64,000 bases of DNA from CAYNHQ01 sp964397255 (lineage in GTDB: Bacteria > Bdellovibrionota_G > JALEGL01 > DATDPG01). The DNA is taken from NCBI GenBank assembly GCA_964397255.1, contig CAYNHQ010000007.1, positions 1 to 64,000 on the forward strand, in the 5' to 3' direction. Position numbers and translations under genes: made by a program. The notes beneath the pieces were generated by a model. It made no database searches, was not told where the DNA came from, and saw nothing but the letters and a program-made list of their open reading frames with translations. Positions 55,729-64,000 of the stretch are shown here, piece by piece. Every line of letters begins with the position of its first letter. Within the stretch, counting starts at the first letter, position 1.

Positions 55729-56331
55729 TTAAGGAAGCTGCTTGCGCAAGCAATCTATGCTTTGCCGAATTACCGGATATCCGTTCCCTGGACATGAAAT
55801 TTCTGACGGATTCATGTATCGCCATCCTCCACCGGCACCGATATCGTAGAAGAAATGTACGTTCATGGCGATTGTACCATTTCGAATCTCCGCATGATTC
55901 GTCCATACGGTTTCAAAAAAATCGTGACTGTAGATTGATACGGTTTGCGCTTGAAGCGCCGGCTTGATATCAATGAGACGTTGGCGCGCAAGCTCTGTCA
56001 TGAATGGATAGTTAGATGACTCACGTGATGCTAAAAAATCGTTCAACTCTTTACTTTCCACTCGTAAATCATGCAAGTACTTTCCAAAAAAGGCGGCATA
56101 TTGGGGAAACGTTTTCCAGGCTCTTTGGCACCATTTCTTTTCAACATCCTTGTCTCGAGAGATTACTACTTTTACGCTTTGGGGACCCCCCGCGCTTCGG
56201 AAGGCGGTTAACATTGAATCCTGAACATTCTCCGAAGTGCAAGGCAGAACGTTGAAGGCCTCAGCAGAATTCGAGACAACAAAAATAGAAAGTATTGATA
56301 AAATTAATTTCGGAAGACGAGCACTTCGCAT
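55729..56331 (-). CDS. Secreted protein of unknown function
   Basis: A 200-residue protein with a signal peptide (cleavage after AEA at residue 25). The mature part has four cysteines, including a pair near the C-terminus (CPGNGYPVIRQSIDC), and a long helical middle. No family is recognised. It lies 98 bases before the start of 55112-55630 and 165 bases from the divergent antitoxin gene. Confidence 0.65.
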   Translation of the reverse strand: MRSARLPKLILSILSIFVVSNSAEAFNVLPCTSENVQDSMLTAFRSAGGPQSVKVVISRDKDVEKKWCQRAWKTFPQYAAFFGKYLHDLRVESKELNDFLASRESSNYPFMTELARQRLIDIKPALQAQTVSIYSHDFFETVWTNHAEIRNGTIAMNVHFFYDIGAGGGWRYMNPSEISCPGNGYPVIRQSIDCLRKQLP

Positions 56332-56461
56332 ACATACCCCTTTCGCAAATGCCGCACCGCAGCTTTAGCTACTGTAAAGAGTGTGATTAATCAACAAAAA
56401 ATGAATTCGAAAGAATTCTTATATCGCAATCGATTCCTTTATGCAGAATATCGGCCCAGCA

Positions 56462-56491
56462 TTGACGTGAAAGTATTACTGCGGTAATACT
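56462..56491 (+). promoter_or_regulatory. Promoter/operator of the MazEF-type module
   Basis: TTGACG (56462-56467), a 17-base spacer and TAATAC (56485-56490) form a strong sigma-70 promoter. A perfect 8-bp palindrome AGTATTAC (56472-56479) and GTAATACT (56484-56491) overlaps the spacer and the -10 box, the expected antitoxin operator. Transcription would start at about 56497, the A of the antitoxin ATG, so the mRNA is probably leaderless. No ribosome binding site is present. Confidence 0.75.
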
Positions 56492-56496
56492 ATAGT

Positions 56497-56769
56497 ATGA
56501 ATAATAAGAATACTCAAGGCAGCGAAAAAGTTGCAATTAGTCTGCCTCGCTCTCTTCTCGATGAAATGGAAAAGGTGCGAAAAAAGACGGGGGAATCGAG
56601 AAGCTCATTTATTCAGCGCGCCATACGGGCGGTTCTGGAAGGGCGCGAGCGCTTAGCTCGTGTTGAAAAATATGTGTCGGGCTATAAGCAATTCCCTGAA
56701 ACGGAAGATGAAGTAAAAGCGGCTGAAGCAGCGGCTACGTACCTTCTTGCCGAGGAGCCCTGGGAATGA
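56497..56769 (+). CDS. Ribbon-helix-helix antitoxin (MazE/CopG type)
   Basis: A 90-residue protein. The N-terminal strand and helices (KVAISLPRSLLDEMEKVRKK, then TGESRSSFIQRAIRAVLEGR, about residues 11-50) form a ribbon-helix-helix DNA-binding fold. The C-terminal 40 residues are charged and acidic, as in toxin-binding tails of MazE-type antitoxins. Its stop overlaps the toxin start by 4 bases (ATGA). It should bind the palindrome at 56472-56491 and neutralise the downstream MazF toxin. Confidence 0.92.
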   Translation: MNNKNTQGSEKVAISLPRSLLDEMEKVRKKTGESRSSFIQRAIRAVLEGRERLARVEKYVSGYKQFPETEDEVKAAEAAATYLLAEEPWE

Positions 56770-57083
56770 GACGTGGGGAGATTTGGTGGGCCAAACTTCC
56801 TTCGCCAGCCGGCACACGACCGGTTATTCTGCTTTCCAGAAATGAGGCCTATCACATACGAGATCTGGTAACGATTGCCCCCGTTACCACACGCATTCGC
56901 GATATTCCTTCTGAAGTTCAGCTTGGACCTGACAATGGTCTCTCACAGGAGTGCGTGGCAAATCTTGATACGATTACAACCATTCCGAAACGTGCGCTTT
57001 TGAAACGAGTTTCAATGCTCTCGACGCATAAGAAAAAACTACTGAATCAGGCACTTTGCTTCTCTCTCGGATTTGATGAGTAA
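56766..57083 (+). CDS. mazF: MazF/PemK-type endoribonuclease toxin
   Basis: A 105-residue PemK/MazF toxin: MRRGEIWWAKLPSPAGTRPVILLSR, TIAPVTTRIRDIPSEVQL and CVANLDTITTIPKRAL follow the family in order. The conserved Arg and Thr/Ser at GTRPV and APVTT are the likely catalytic residues. It cleaves mRNA at short motifs and is inhibited by the upstream antitoxin, with which it overlaps by 4 bases. The stop is overlapped by the next gene. Confidence 0.95.
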   Translation: MRRGEIWWAKLPSPAGTRPVILLSRNEAYHIRDLVTIAPVTTRIRDIPSEVQLGPDNGLSQECVANLDTITTIPKRALLKRVSMLSTHKKKLLNQALCFSLGFDE

Positions 57084-57528
57084 TCGTCGACTCAATCGGC
57101 TTTTTATATTCCCGGGATTGACGAGTCTTGTTTTCTACTCGTTCGGTTTTGCGGGAGAGGAACCAAAGATTTCAACTTGGTTGAAGTTATGTGGGGCGAT
57201 GGCCTGGATAATGGTGGATATGGGGACGGGATTTTTGGTCGATTATTCAGAATATCGGGCCGACCCGGCGGCCGATACGTATTCGCGCCGATTTCAAAAT
57301 CCCTTACTTGCGCTCAAGGGAGGATGGGCACTTTTCCTAATCGCATTTCTGTTTGTTTTAATCGGTTTTCTTTCACTTCCCGAGAAAGGTTGGGTCTTGC
57401 CGGTCATTTCAGGATTTGGACTGGGCGCGCGTTACGGATTTATCCACCTCAAATCCTGGAAAAAATTATTCGGCGTGATTGGCTGGATCGCCCTTCCCTT
57501 TTTAAGTTCGTTTCTGATTTCGCGGTAG
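57076..57528 (+). CDS. Four-helix membrane protein of unknown function
   Basis: A 150-residue protein starting at the ATG at 57076, which overlaps the MazF stop by 8 bases, so it may be translated from the same mRNA. About four hydrophobic segments are seen, with a short acidic loop (SEYRADPAADTYSRRF) between helices two and three. No family is recognised. The coupling to the toxin gene may be accidental; the gene could also be a third member of the module. Confidence 0.6.
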   Translation: MSNRRLNRLFIFPGLTSLVFYSFGFAGEEPKISTWLKLCGAMAWIMVDMGTGFLVDYSEYRADPAADTYSRRFQNPLLALKGGWALFLIAFLFVLIGFLSLPEKGWVLPVISGFGLGARYGFIHLKSWKKLFGVIGWIALPFLSSFLISR

Positions 57529-57573
57529 TGGATTCCATAGTGTCACGGGCCCGCGAAGTGGTACATTACGAAG

Positions 57574-57897
57574 ATGGACGTTTCCACTCGGGAAATCGGT
57601 TTCTTATTTCTGGGGCTGGTAATGGGTTGGGTGTTGGCGGGGCTACGAAAGGGGAACGTATCCATCCGAACCTTTCCGAGAACTCCCAGAGCAACTACTT
57701 CTTCTTCTCCTTCAAAGTTATTCAGTGCACATATGACGGTCTCGCAAAAATTCGTCGTCAACGGAGTAACGTACTCCTCCATCGACGAAGTTCCGGAACC
57801 CTATCGGGATAAAATCAAAAAAACGCTCGAAGACAAGAACCAGAACGGAATACCGGATATCGTGGACCGCACTCTGCTGAAAAAAGAAACTGATTAA
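57574..57897 (+). CDS. Membrane-anchored protein with a calcium-loop-like motif
   Basis: A 107-residue protein with one N-terminal helix (about 8-25), a basic linker, and a soluble C-terminal part with VVNGVTYSSIDEVPEPYRD, then DKNQNGIPDIVD. The latter fits a calcium-binding loop of the EF-hand/thrombospondin type (Asp, Asn, Asn, Gly, Asp and Asp at positions 1, 3, 5, 6, 9 and 12). Family unknown. It converges on, and overlaps by 4 bases, the large gene ending at 57894. Confidence 0.65.
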   Translation: MDVSTREIGFLFLGLVMGWVLAGLRKGNVSIRTFPRTPRATTSSSPSKLFSAHMTVSQKFVVNGVTYSSIDEVPEPYRDKIKKTLEDKNQNGIPDIVDRTLLKKETD

Positions 57898-60320
57898 TGA
57901 TCGGAAGGTTTCTCTTCTGTGGAACCTTGGTCGTTTGGGCCTGAAGTGCGCACAAATTTAGGAACTCCATAATAATCGCTCGCAAAATCCACCGCGGCCC
58001 CCACCATTTTTGCGCCCGGTCGATGCGGGTGAGGTGAAATTGCGACATCCAGACGACCCGCGGCCAGCCGAACAACCCCCTTTCCATCTGCAGTAACCCT
58101 GCGTGGAGGGTAATAACGAAAAATGTATCTGTCTCCCGAGGTCTTGGTGTCATGCGTCCGTTCGACTGAAATGACTTCGGTACTTAAGTTGGACGGTGTG
58201 AGGTCACTATAGACAGCCCCGAGTTTAAAGATGACACGGACGGAAAAACTATTTTCTCCGCCGACATACATCACCCTTCGATGCCTTTCTTCTTTCAGAT
58301 AATCCGACAACGTTTGCCATCCCGACATTTCTAAACGATCCATCGGATAGGATTGCCTTAGCTTCGCCACCATATCCGTATAGCGATCCGACCAGTCCTT
58401 TTCATTTGCGAAATCGAGCAATCCCACTTCCCGGACCGATTTCGCGTCATATGGAACGTCTCCAAACCCACCCGCTGCAAAATTTTCCAGAGCTGTCACT
58501 GCCGTCATCGCATCGTATAGAGCGCTAAATCGCATGATTATGGCATCCCTGTTCTCCTCGCTTTTACAGACATCCATGAGATTCATGGAACCAAGAAATG
58601 ATTGCATTTCATTTTCGGAAGCATTCGGGGCTAATTTGTGAAGCAACAACGATGCGCGAGATTTGAATAGCGGCGTGCCTTTTGTCGGATCCTTGTGACA
58701 AGCAACGGCGAGTCCATTGCGGAGCGCCTCATCAAAGGCGCCGGTAAATTGGGCGCGTCCTTCATGAATTTCTTTTTCATCGCTTTCCGCCTGCGTCGAT
58801 GTCGTAAAGGGGGCCAAACACTGCTGAAGATTTTCAAACATCCGCAATTCCGCCTGTCCCACAGAAATATCGGTCTTCTCTTCCCCTTTCGTACGAATCT
58901 TGAGCCCCTCGTTGAGCCATTCTCGAAGGTGTTCCGCCCACCACATGACGGCAAGCGGTCGGATTTTCTCTGCCAACAATCGAATCTCTTTCATTTGAGC
59001 GGGGGATAATGTGTTTCTTTCGATGGAAGGCATCACGATTTCGTCGAAATAATCTAACTTCGCCAGTGCATAAACAACGTGCTCCAAATAAGCCTGCTCG
59101 GATAAGCCGAACGGACGGGGTAGATCTGCGCCTTCCCAAATGTCGGTAGAGCGAGGGGTGTAATCCCGTGACGACACAAAATCATGAATTCTCTTCTCAT
59201 ATTCTTCCCTGCGGTCGGCGAGCGCGGCACCCCATTTTTCTCCAAACTGTTCGACTAATTGTCGACGGAGATATCTTCCGGTGAAAATCATTGGGAGATT
59301 GAGCGGGTCGCCTTTCATTTTTCCCCCCGAGGAATTCTCGGCCTGAAGTAGAATCCCCCAGCCGATACGCGCTACAATTTCTCTGGGCTGAGGATACGCC
59401 GGCCATTGCTTGATCATGTCCGTCGCCATGGGGTTGTAATCCATATTGAAATGAATTTCTTTCCCGACATCAAAGTAGTTGGCGATCGGAGCAACGCCTT
59501 TCTCAATCCCTTCCAAAGCGAGAAGGGGGTAACAATTAAACACTCTAGAATCACTGTGGGGTGGGTTGGTACTGTTCCAGTCAGGCCTGGTTTGCGTAAC
59601 GAGATAAATTTCATTTAGAACCGTTTCAAATTCTTCCATCCAATCGAGAACCTCTTCGGGTGATTCAAGTTCTCCATTCATTTTCGCGAGCGCCGTGCGA
59701 ACCTCGCTCATTGGAATAGGCGATTCCATCAAGCGCCTTCCCTCCAATGCGTATCGTGAAGTTCGAGAATCCAGCGCCTCATATCGCCGGAAAAGATCGC
59801 CGTTGTCACCCCGAATCCTCAGATGTTGGTCTTCATGAATGGTGTGACAGAGTCGTCTATAAGCATTTCCGACTTCGGAAAGAGATCCTTCATTCAGAGG
59901 GGTCGAATTTTCCGAATTTCCATTTTCAATCGACACCTCACACGTTGGACTCGAAATGGAAACACTCGCCTTGAATTCTTCATCGATCTCTCTCCCCAAT
60001 TCAGTCAATAAACGCATCTGCAAGAAGAGATCAAAACCATTTTGGCGCAAGCCGAGAGCCTCTTTCGCGACCTGAAGGAGGTGTGCCCGTTGTTCCTTTG
60101 GTTTCATTTCGCTCGGTAAAATGTGGGGAAAGAACTTCCAAAAACCGAGATCGCCAAGCGAATCTCCTTGGCCTCCAAAATAGGGCCAAGCATCTTTATT
60201 CTCGGGAAAAACGTTAAAGTAATAGTCGTCAAAGAAGTTACTGCTGTCTGAAGGAGCCGCTTCTGCACTGGGGATGAATCCCGACAGAATGAGAATGAAT
60301 AGAAACCGAAGCACGATCAT
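57894..60320 (-). CDS. Large secreted protein of unknown function
   Basis: An 808-residue protein with a clear signal peptide (cleavage after AEA at residue 21). The mature part is rich in Trp, Tyr and Asp, mostly helical, with several cysteines, and no domain that I recognise. A TATAAT box on the minus strand about 30-40 bases upstream of the start (around 60360) could be the promoter, but its -35 is poor. It is the largest of the exported orphans and sits alone between the MazEF-type module and rpoH. Confidence 0.75.
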   Translation of the reverse strand: MIVLRFLFILILSGFIPSAEAAPSDSSNFFDDYYFNVFPENKDAWPYFGGQGDSLGDLGFWKFFPHILPSEMKPKEQRAHLLQVAKEALGLRQNGFDLFLQMRLLTELGREIDEEFKASVSISSPTCEVSIENGNSENSTPLNEGSLSEVGNAYRRLCHTIHEDQHLRIRGDNGDLFRRYEALDSRTSRYALEGRRLMESPIPMSEVRTALAKMNGELESPEEVLDWMEEFETVLNEIYLVTQTRPDWNSTNPPHSDSRVFNCYPLLALEGIEKGVAPIANYFDVGKEIHFNMDYNPMATDMIKQWPAYPQPREIVARIGWGILLQAENSSGGKMKGDPLNLPMIFTGRYLRRQLVEQFGEKWGAALADRREEYEKRIHDFVSSRDYTPRSTDIWEGADLPRPFGLSEQAYLEHVVYALAKLDYFDEIVMPSIERNTLSPAQMKEIRLLAEKIRPLAVMWWAEHLREWLNEGLKIRTKGEEKTDISVGQAELRMFENLQQCLAPFTTSTQAESDEKEIHEGRAQFTGAFDEALRNGLAVACHKDPTKGTPLFKSRASLLLHKLAPNASENEMQSFLGSMNLMDVCKSEENRDAIIMRFSALYDAMTAVTALENFAAGGFGDVPYDAKSVREVGLLDFANEKDWSDRYTDMVAKLRQSYPMDRLEMSGWQTLSDYLKEERHRRVMYVGGENSFSVRVIFKLGAVYSDLTPSNLSTEVISVERTHDTKTSGDRYIFRYYPPRRVTADGKGVVRLAAGRLDVAISPHPHRPGAKMVGAAVDFASDYYGVPKFVRTSGPNDQGSTEEKPSDH

Positions 60321-60421
60321 CCAGTAGCAATGAAGATGCCAGAACGATCAATCATAACTTATTATAATAACTCTATTTATTGCCTAAACCTGGGCAGGCA
60401 CTTGCCGAAAAAAGGATCAGC

Positions 60422-61312
60422 TTAATGAATCGTGTGGCCGACGGTGGGGGCGAGGAGATTGCGGAGCTTGCCTTTGAGGCGCTCTTCGATTTGACGGACA
60501 CGTTCGCGGGTGACACCGAATTGCTTGCCTGCCGCTTCGAGTGTGAGGGGCGTTTCAGCCAAGAGCCGATGTTCGAGCAAAAAACGTTCGCGCGGATTTA
60601 ATTCTTCATAAATATCATCCAACTTGCCACGCACTTTTTCTTGAAGATCGTGGCTGATGAGAACTTCTTCCACACTTGGCGCATCGTCGGCAAGAGATTC
60701 GCCAAACGAAGTATCAGCGCCCGGAGAAAGAGGTTGCTCCATACTCACATCGCGACGGCTGATTCTTCCCATGGCTTCATTCAAATCGGATTCGGAAACA
60801 TTCAGCGCCGCAGCCAGCTGTTTGTTTTGGGCCTCGCTACCGTTAAGCGCCGCAATTTGCTGCCGAGCCTTTTGAAGAGAAGCGAAAATTTTTCGGTGAA
60901 TGCGTGTCGTACCCACACGCACGATGCTCCAAGAACGAAGTACATAAGCTTGGATGTACGCTCGGATCCACCAGACGGCGTACGAAATCAACCGAAATCC
61001 CTTTTTCGGATTGAACATATCCACCGCGTGCATGAGGCCCAAGTTTCCTTCCTGAATCAGGTCAGGAAGACGAAACCCATACTTCGCATAGGTTCGGGCA
61101 ATTTTTATGACGAATCGAAGGTTCGAAAGCACAAGCATTCGAGCCGCTTCGGGATCTTTCGTTTCGGCCCAACGATCGGCAAGCTCACGTTCGGCTTCAC
61201 GAGTAAGAAGAGGGATTTTTCGAACTTCGCGCAGATAGAGATCGAGGTTGTCGCTGCCGGTCGGTGTCGATTGCCGTATGGTAAGCGCTTTGCTCATCTT
61301 CTTCTTCGACAT
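60422..61312 (-). CDS. rpoH: RNA polymerase sigma-32 factor (RpoH type)
   Basis: A 296-residue group 3 sigma-70-family factor. Region 2 reads RMLVLSNLRFVIKIARTYAKYGFRLPDLIQEGNLGLMHAVDMFNP and KGFRLISYAVWWIRAYIQAYVL. Region 4 ends with TLEAAGKQFGVTRERVRQIEERLKGKLRNLL. The ARIHRKIFASLQKAR segment is near the RpoH box. It lacks region 1.1 and is the length of RpoH, so it is the likely heat-shock sigma factor. Its neighbours are the DegP-type protease and FtsH, all heat-shock-related. A TATAAT at 61359-61364 (minus strand) may be part of its own promoter. Confidence 0.94.
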   Translation of the reverse strand: MSKKKMSKALTIRQSTPTGSDNLDLYLREVRKIPLLTREAERELADRWAETKDPEAARMLVLSNLRFVIKIARTYAKYGFRLPDLIQEGNLGLMHAVDMFNPKKGFRLISYAVWWIRAYIQAYVLRSWSIVRVGTTRIHRKIFASLQKARQQIAALNGSEAQNKQLAAALNVSESDLNEAMGRISRRDVSMEQPLSPGADTSFGESLADDAPSVEEVLISHDLQEKVRGKLDDIYEELNPRERFLLEHRLLAETPLTLEAAGKQFGVTRERVRQIEERLKGKLRNLLAPTVGHTIH

Positions 61313-61358
61313 TAAATAGTCACCCTTTTCAGTCTGTCAATATCTCCAACTCGTTAAT

Positions 61359-61364
61359 ATTATA
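61359..61364 (-). promoter_or_regulatory. Candidate -10 box for rpoH
   Basis: A perfect TATAAT on the minus strand 47 bases before the rpoH ATG, in the 58-base gap after the DegP-type gene. The -35 at the right distance is weak. It suggests rpoH can be transcribed independently of the upstream protease. Confidence 0.4.
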
Positions 61365-61370
61365 GCTGAT

Positions 61371-62912
61371 TTACAGGGTAAATGCGATGAAGAGCGTCCC
61401 CTCCGTACCCCTTCGAACCAGGAGAAGAACGGAGCTTCCTTTCTGTAATGATTTCAACGACTTTTGATAGTCCGACACGCCTGAAATTTTCCTTCGGTTG
61501 ACCTCCACAATGACATCTCCAGGGCGGATTCCTTTTTCAAAAGCTGGTTTGTCTTGCGCCACGTTCTCAACCACGACGCCCGTCGATCCAACGGGAAGCT
61601 TGAGTTTCTGGGCCATTTGGGTGGTGAGGTTTTGAACCACCAGACCTAGCTGATCCTCTCTCGAAGGAGCCCCTTCTTCCTCACCTTCCTCTGAAGAAGT
61701 TTCTTCGGATTCCGCTGTGGCCTTCAACTCACCAATAATCACCTCGGCGCTCATGTGCTTACCATCCCGAATCCATTCCACGCGAACTTTGTCGCCGACA
61801 TTGGTCATGGCTACCGTTCGAGGCAGCTCATTGAAATCAATAATCTCCTTGTCGCCGAATTTTACGATGACATCTCCCTGCTTCATTCCCGCTTTCGCTG
61901 CCGGGCTTCCCTCCTGAACACTTGAGACCAGCGCTCCTCTTTTGTCCTTAAGGTTCAATGATTTCGCCAGATCGGGATCCACTTTTTGTATAAGAACTCC
62001 GAGCCAACCTCGCGTGACTTTTCCTTTGGTCTTGAGTTGATCGGCCACGAGTTTGGCGACATTGATCGGAATGGCGAAACCGATTCCCTGTCCGGAGGCC
62101 ACGATGGCGGTATTAATTCCCACCACCTCGGCTCGAAGATTCAGTAACGGACCGCCCGAATTGCCGGGATTAATTGAAGCATCGGTCTGAATAAAATTGT
62201 CGTAGGGGCCAGCACCAATCGTTCTCTCCTTTGCGCTCACAATTCCCTGCGTCACCGTATGGGAAAGACCGAACGGGTTTCCGATAGCCACAACGATTTC
62301 TCCCACTTCAAGTTTATCCGAGTCTCCCAGCGCGAGGGTTTCCAATTTTTCTTTCGGCTCCACCTTGATGAGAGCCAAATCCGTTTTGGGATCGGTTCCA
62401 ATCACTTTCGCTTTGTATTCATGATCGCGTCCGATCGTAACGGTGATTTCATCGGCCTTCTCTACCACATGGTTATTCGTCAAAATGAAGCCATCGGTAT
62501 TTACGACGAATCCTGATCCCAAACTCTGTTGTTTCATATCGGGTTGGCGCTGCTCCTGTTGGCCGGGGCCACCGAAAAATCGGCGGAAAAGATCGTCCCC
62601 GAAAAAATCATCGAAGGGAGATCCTCCATTGGGCCCCTGGCCTTCGGGCCCGCCGAAGAAAAATTGATGGGGCCCCCTTCCTTTGATGATTTTCGTAGTT
62701 CCAATATTCACGACCGCCGGATCTGCCCGCTTTGAAATCTTGATGAAGGTATCGGCCGCGATGGCTTGGCCCGCCCAGGGAACAGTGGAAGTGATGTTTT
62801 GTGGAGTTTTCGAGAAAAGATCCTCTGTCTCCGCTTTCTTTTTCTCCAAATACTGGCAACCGATGGCAACCGCAAAAGCGAGAGTCAGAGTTGTCCAAAG
62901 CAACCTTTTCAT
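61371..62912 (-). CDS. degP: Do-family serine endopeptidase (DegP/HtrA type), lipoprotein
   Basis: 513 residues from the ATG at 62912, which has GGGAGG upstream. A lipoprotein signal (AVAIGC, Cys19) precedes an unusual Gly/Phe-rich insert (about 85-130). The trypsin-like domain has its triad in His148 (TNNHVVEK), Asp178 (KTDLALIKV) and Ser252 (INPGNSGGPLL), and two PDZ domains follow (about 290-385 and 425-513). It degrades or refolds misfolded envelope proteins. The lipobox implies membrane anchoring, unlike soluble E. coli DegP. It is followed after 58 bases by rpoH and is divergent from ftsH. Confidence 0.93.
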   Translation of the reverse strand: MKRLLWTTLTLAFAVAIGCQYLEKKKAETEDLFSKTPQNITSTVPWAGQAIAADTFIKISKRADPAVVNIGTTKIIKGRGPHQFFFGGPEGQGPNGGSPFDDFFGDDLFRRFFGGPGQQEQRQPDMKQQSLGSGFVVNTDGFILTNNHVVEKADEITVTIGRDHEYKAKVIGTDPKTDLALIKVEPKEKLETLALGDSDKLEVGEIVVAIGNPFGLSHTVTQGIVSAKERTIGAGPYDNFIQTDASINPGNSGGPLLNLRAEVVGINTAIVASGQGIGFAIPINVAKLVADQLKTKGKVTRGWLGVLIQKVDPDLAKSLNLKDKRGALVSSVQEGSPAAKAGMKQGDVIVKFGDKEIIDFNELPRTVAMTNVGDKVRVEWIRDGKHMSAEVIIGELKATAESEETSSEEGEEEGAPSREDQLGLVVQNLTTQMAQKLKLPVGSTGVVVENVAQDKPAFEKGIRPGDVIVEVNRRKISGVSDYQKSLKSLQKGSSVLLLVRRGTEGTLFIAFTL

Positions 62913-63004
62913 AGAGCCTCCCAAGCGGCGCCAAGATAAGCGCTCTTTGGAAAAAGTCGAGAACCGATGGACAATGTCGCGCGAGCGCCTATATTGACGG
63001 CCCG

Positions 63005-64000
63005 ATGGCCACCAAAACGCCGAAGCGCCCGGTAAAAAAGTTTAAATTTTCGATCGGTTATCTCCTCATGGGCTTGGCTGCCATCATGATGTTTAATCTT
63101 TTTCGAACCCCTCCCCCGGCAAAATTGGTTCCTTACAGTGAAATCAAAGACCAGATTCGAAAGAATCAATACGAGCGAATTGAACTCACGGATCATTTCG
63201 TTATCGCGGAACTGAAAAAGAAAGAAGGAGAGAAAAAAGATAAAAAAGAACCCAGCTCTCTTTCGGAACTCTTCGACACTTCCAATCGCGTGAGCGCGCT
63301 CCGGCCAACGGAAGATCAGGAACTCATCAAACTCATGGATGAGACCGGTGTGAAATATGAAGTAAAATATGAAAACACAGCGTTTCGCGACTTTCTCGTC
63401 ACCTGGATTTTGCCCATTTTATTAATGGTGGTGGTCTGGGGATTCATTTTGCGGCGAATGGGTCCTGGACCTGAAATTATGACATTCGGGAAGAACAAAG
63501 CGCGGGTTCAAGCGGAATCGGATTTAAAAACCACGTTCGCGGATGTGGCGGGACAAGATGAAGCGAAAGCGGAGCTTCAAGAAATCATCGAATTTTTAAA
63601 AACACCGAAGCGATTCACGATGCTGGGTGGAAAACTTCCGAAGGGAATTCTTCTTGTCGGTCCTCCGGGGACAGGAAAGACGTTGCTGGCTCGAGCTGTG
63701 GCGGGTGAAGCGAATGTTCCCTTCTTTAATATTTCCGGCTCTGATTTCGTAGAGATGTTTGTCGGCGTGGGCGCTTCACGAGTCCGCGATCTTTTCAAAC
63801 AGGCAAAGGAGAAAGCCCCTTGTATCATTTTTGTCGATGAGCTCGATGCCGTTGGAAAGGCCCGCGGCATCAACGTAATGGGGGGACATGACGAACGGGA
63901 ACAGACCCTGAATCAATTGCTCGTGGAGATGGACGGTTTCGATAGCCAAGTCGGCGTCATCATCATGGCCGCGACGAACCGACCCGAAATTCTGGATCCG
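63005..64000 (+). CDS. ftsH: ATP-dependent zinc metalloprotease FtsH (5' part)
   Basis: The frame is open from the ATG at 63005 to the end of the window (332 codons seen). An N-terminal basic segment and membrane helix (about 17-36) are followed by a periplasmic domain with a very lysine-rich stretch ([11 protein letters not shown]), a second helix (about 130-150) and the AAA domain with Walker A GPPGTGKT, Walker [13 protein letters not shown] and the pore motif [17 protein letters not shown]. The HExxH zinc site and protease domain lie beyond the window. FtsH degrades RpoH in E. coli, and here rpoH lies 1.7 kb away. The ATG has no strong ribosome binding site. Confidence 0.97.
   Translation, partial: MATKTPKRPVKKFKFSIGYLLMGLAAIMMFNLFRTPPPAKLVPYSEIKDQIRKNQYERIELTDHFVIAELKKKEGEKKDKKEPSSLSELFDTSNRVSALRPTEDQELIKLMDETGVKYEVKYENTAFRDFLVTWILPILLMVVVWGFILRRMGPGPEIMTFGKNKARVQAESDLKTTFADVAGQDEAKAELQEIIEFLKTPKRFTMLGGKLPKGILLVGPPGTGKTLLARAVAGEANVPFFNISGSDFVEMFVGVGASRVRDLFKQAKEKAPCIIFVDELDAVGKARGINVMGGHDEREQTLNQLLVEMDGFDSQVGVIIMAATNRPEILDP

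Noticed and set aside
57177..57812. A 211-codon plus-strand frame
   Set aside because: It overlaps the four-helix membrane gene and the calcium-loop protein gene in another frame; both have better starts and clearer protein features.

Overview
The window looks like a chromosome segment of a Gram-negative bacterium. It carries outer-membrane barrels, a phosphate-selective-type porin, several lipoproteins with lipoboxes, a DegP/HtrA protease, an RpoH-type sigma factor, an IHF/HU-type subunit and Rho. The N-terminal MJ0042-type zinc ribbon fused to a TPR array, the fused TIGR03960/TIGR03936-type radical SAM protein and the many one-off secreted proteins are typical of deltaproteobacteria-like lineages (including Bdellovibrionota and relatives). 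The exact lineage cannot be fixed from this sequence alone. Coding density is high and genes are mostly short divergent or convergent units.

Layout. 1-2942 is an accessory-looking end: a secreted orphan, a serine dehydrogenase proteinase (SDH/ClpP-fold) and an eroded tRNA-Ser-like 3' end. 3060-7762 holds a lipoprotein, a LysO-type lysine exporter, two envelope proteins and a Porin_O_P porin with a strong terminator. 7788-14538 is a run of secreted or membrane orphans (ankyrin, NTR/TIMP-like, a possible pilin-like protein with an EF-hand-like loop) ending in a gene fragment. 14559-16528 is a group II intron with its reverse transcriptase, directly after the CCA of tRNA-Ser(TGA). 16671-28488 is a co-directional block: zinc ribbon/TPR protein, serS, a 2419-residue protein with degenerate phosphatase-like, GGDEF-like and kinase-like regions, then tRNA-Ser. 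28566-34432 carries a triheme cytochrome/SH3/barrel operon, glpK, an HD-GYP protein and a MORN-like protein. 36625-46296 is mostly core: radA, the radical SAM fusion, ihf, rho, TSUP, DUF554 and EamA transporters.

46587-50595 is a second accessory block: two toxin-antitoxin modules and a second, apparently identical copy of the group II intron, again directly after a tRNA CCA (tRNA-Trp). A 21-bp copy of the tRNA-Trp 3' end lies about 3 kb away, as expected for an integrated element. 50616-55099 holds a metallophosphoesterase, a GT2 glycosyltransferase, an ATP-grasp protein and a 1-pyrroline-5-carboxylate dehydrogenase. 55112-60320 has secreted orphans and a MazEF-type module. 60422-64000 is a proteostasis cluster: rpoH, degP-type protease and the start of ftsH.

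The most unusual items are the giant multi-pseudoenzyme protein next to serS, the two identical group II introns placed exactly at tRNA 3' ends, and the three toxin-antitoxin promoters whose palindromic operators sit so close to the start codon that the mRNAs are probably leaderless or nearly so.
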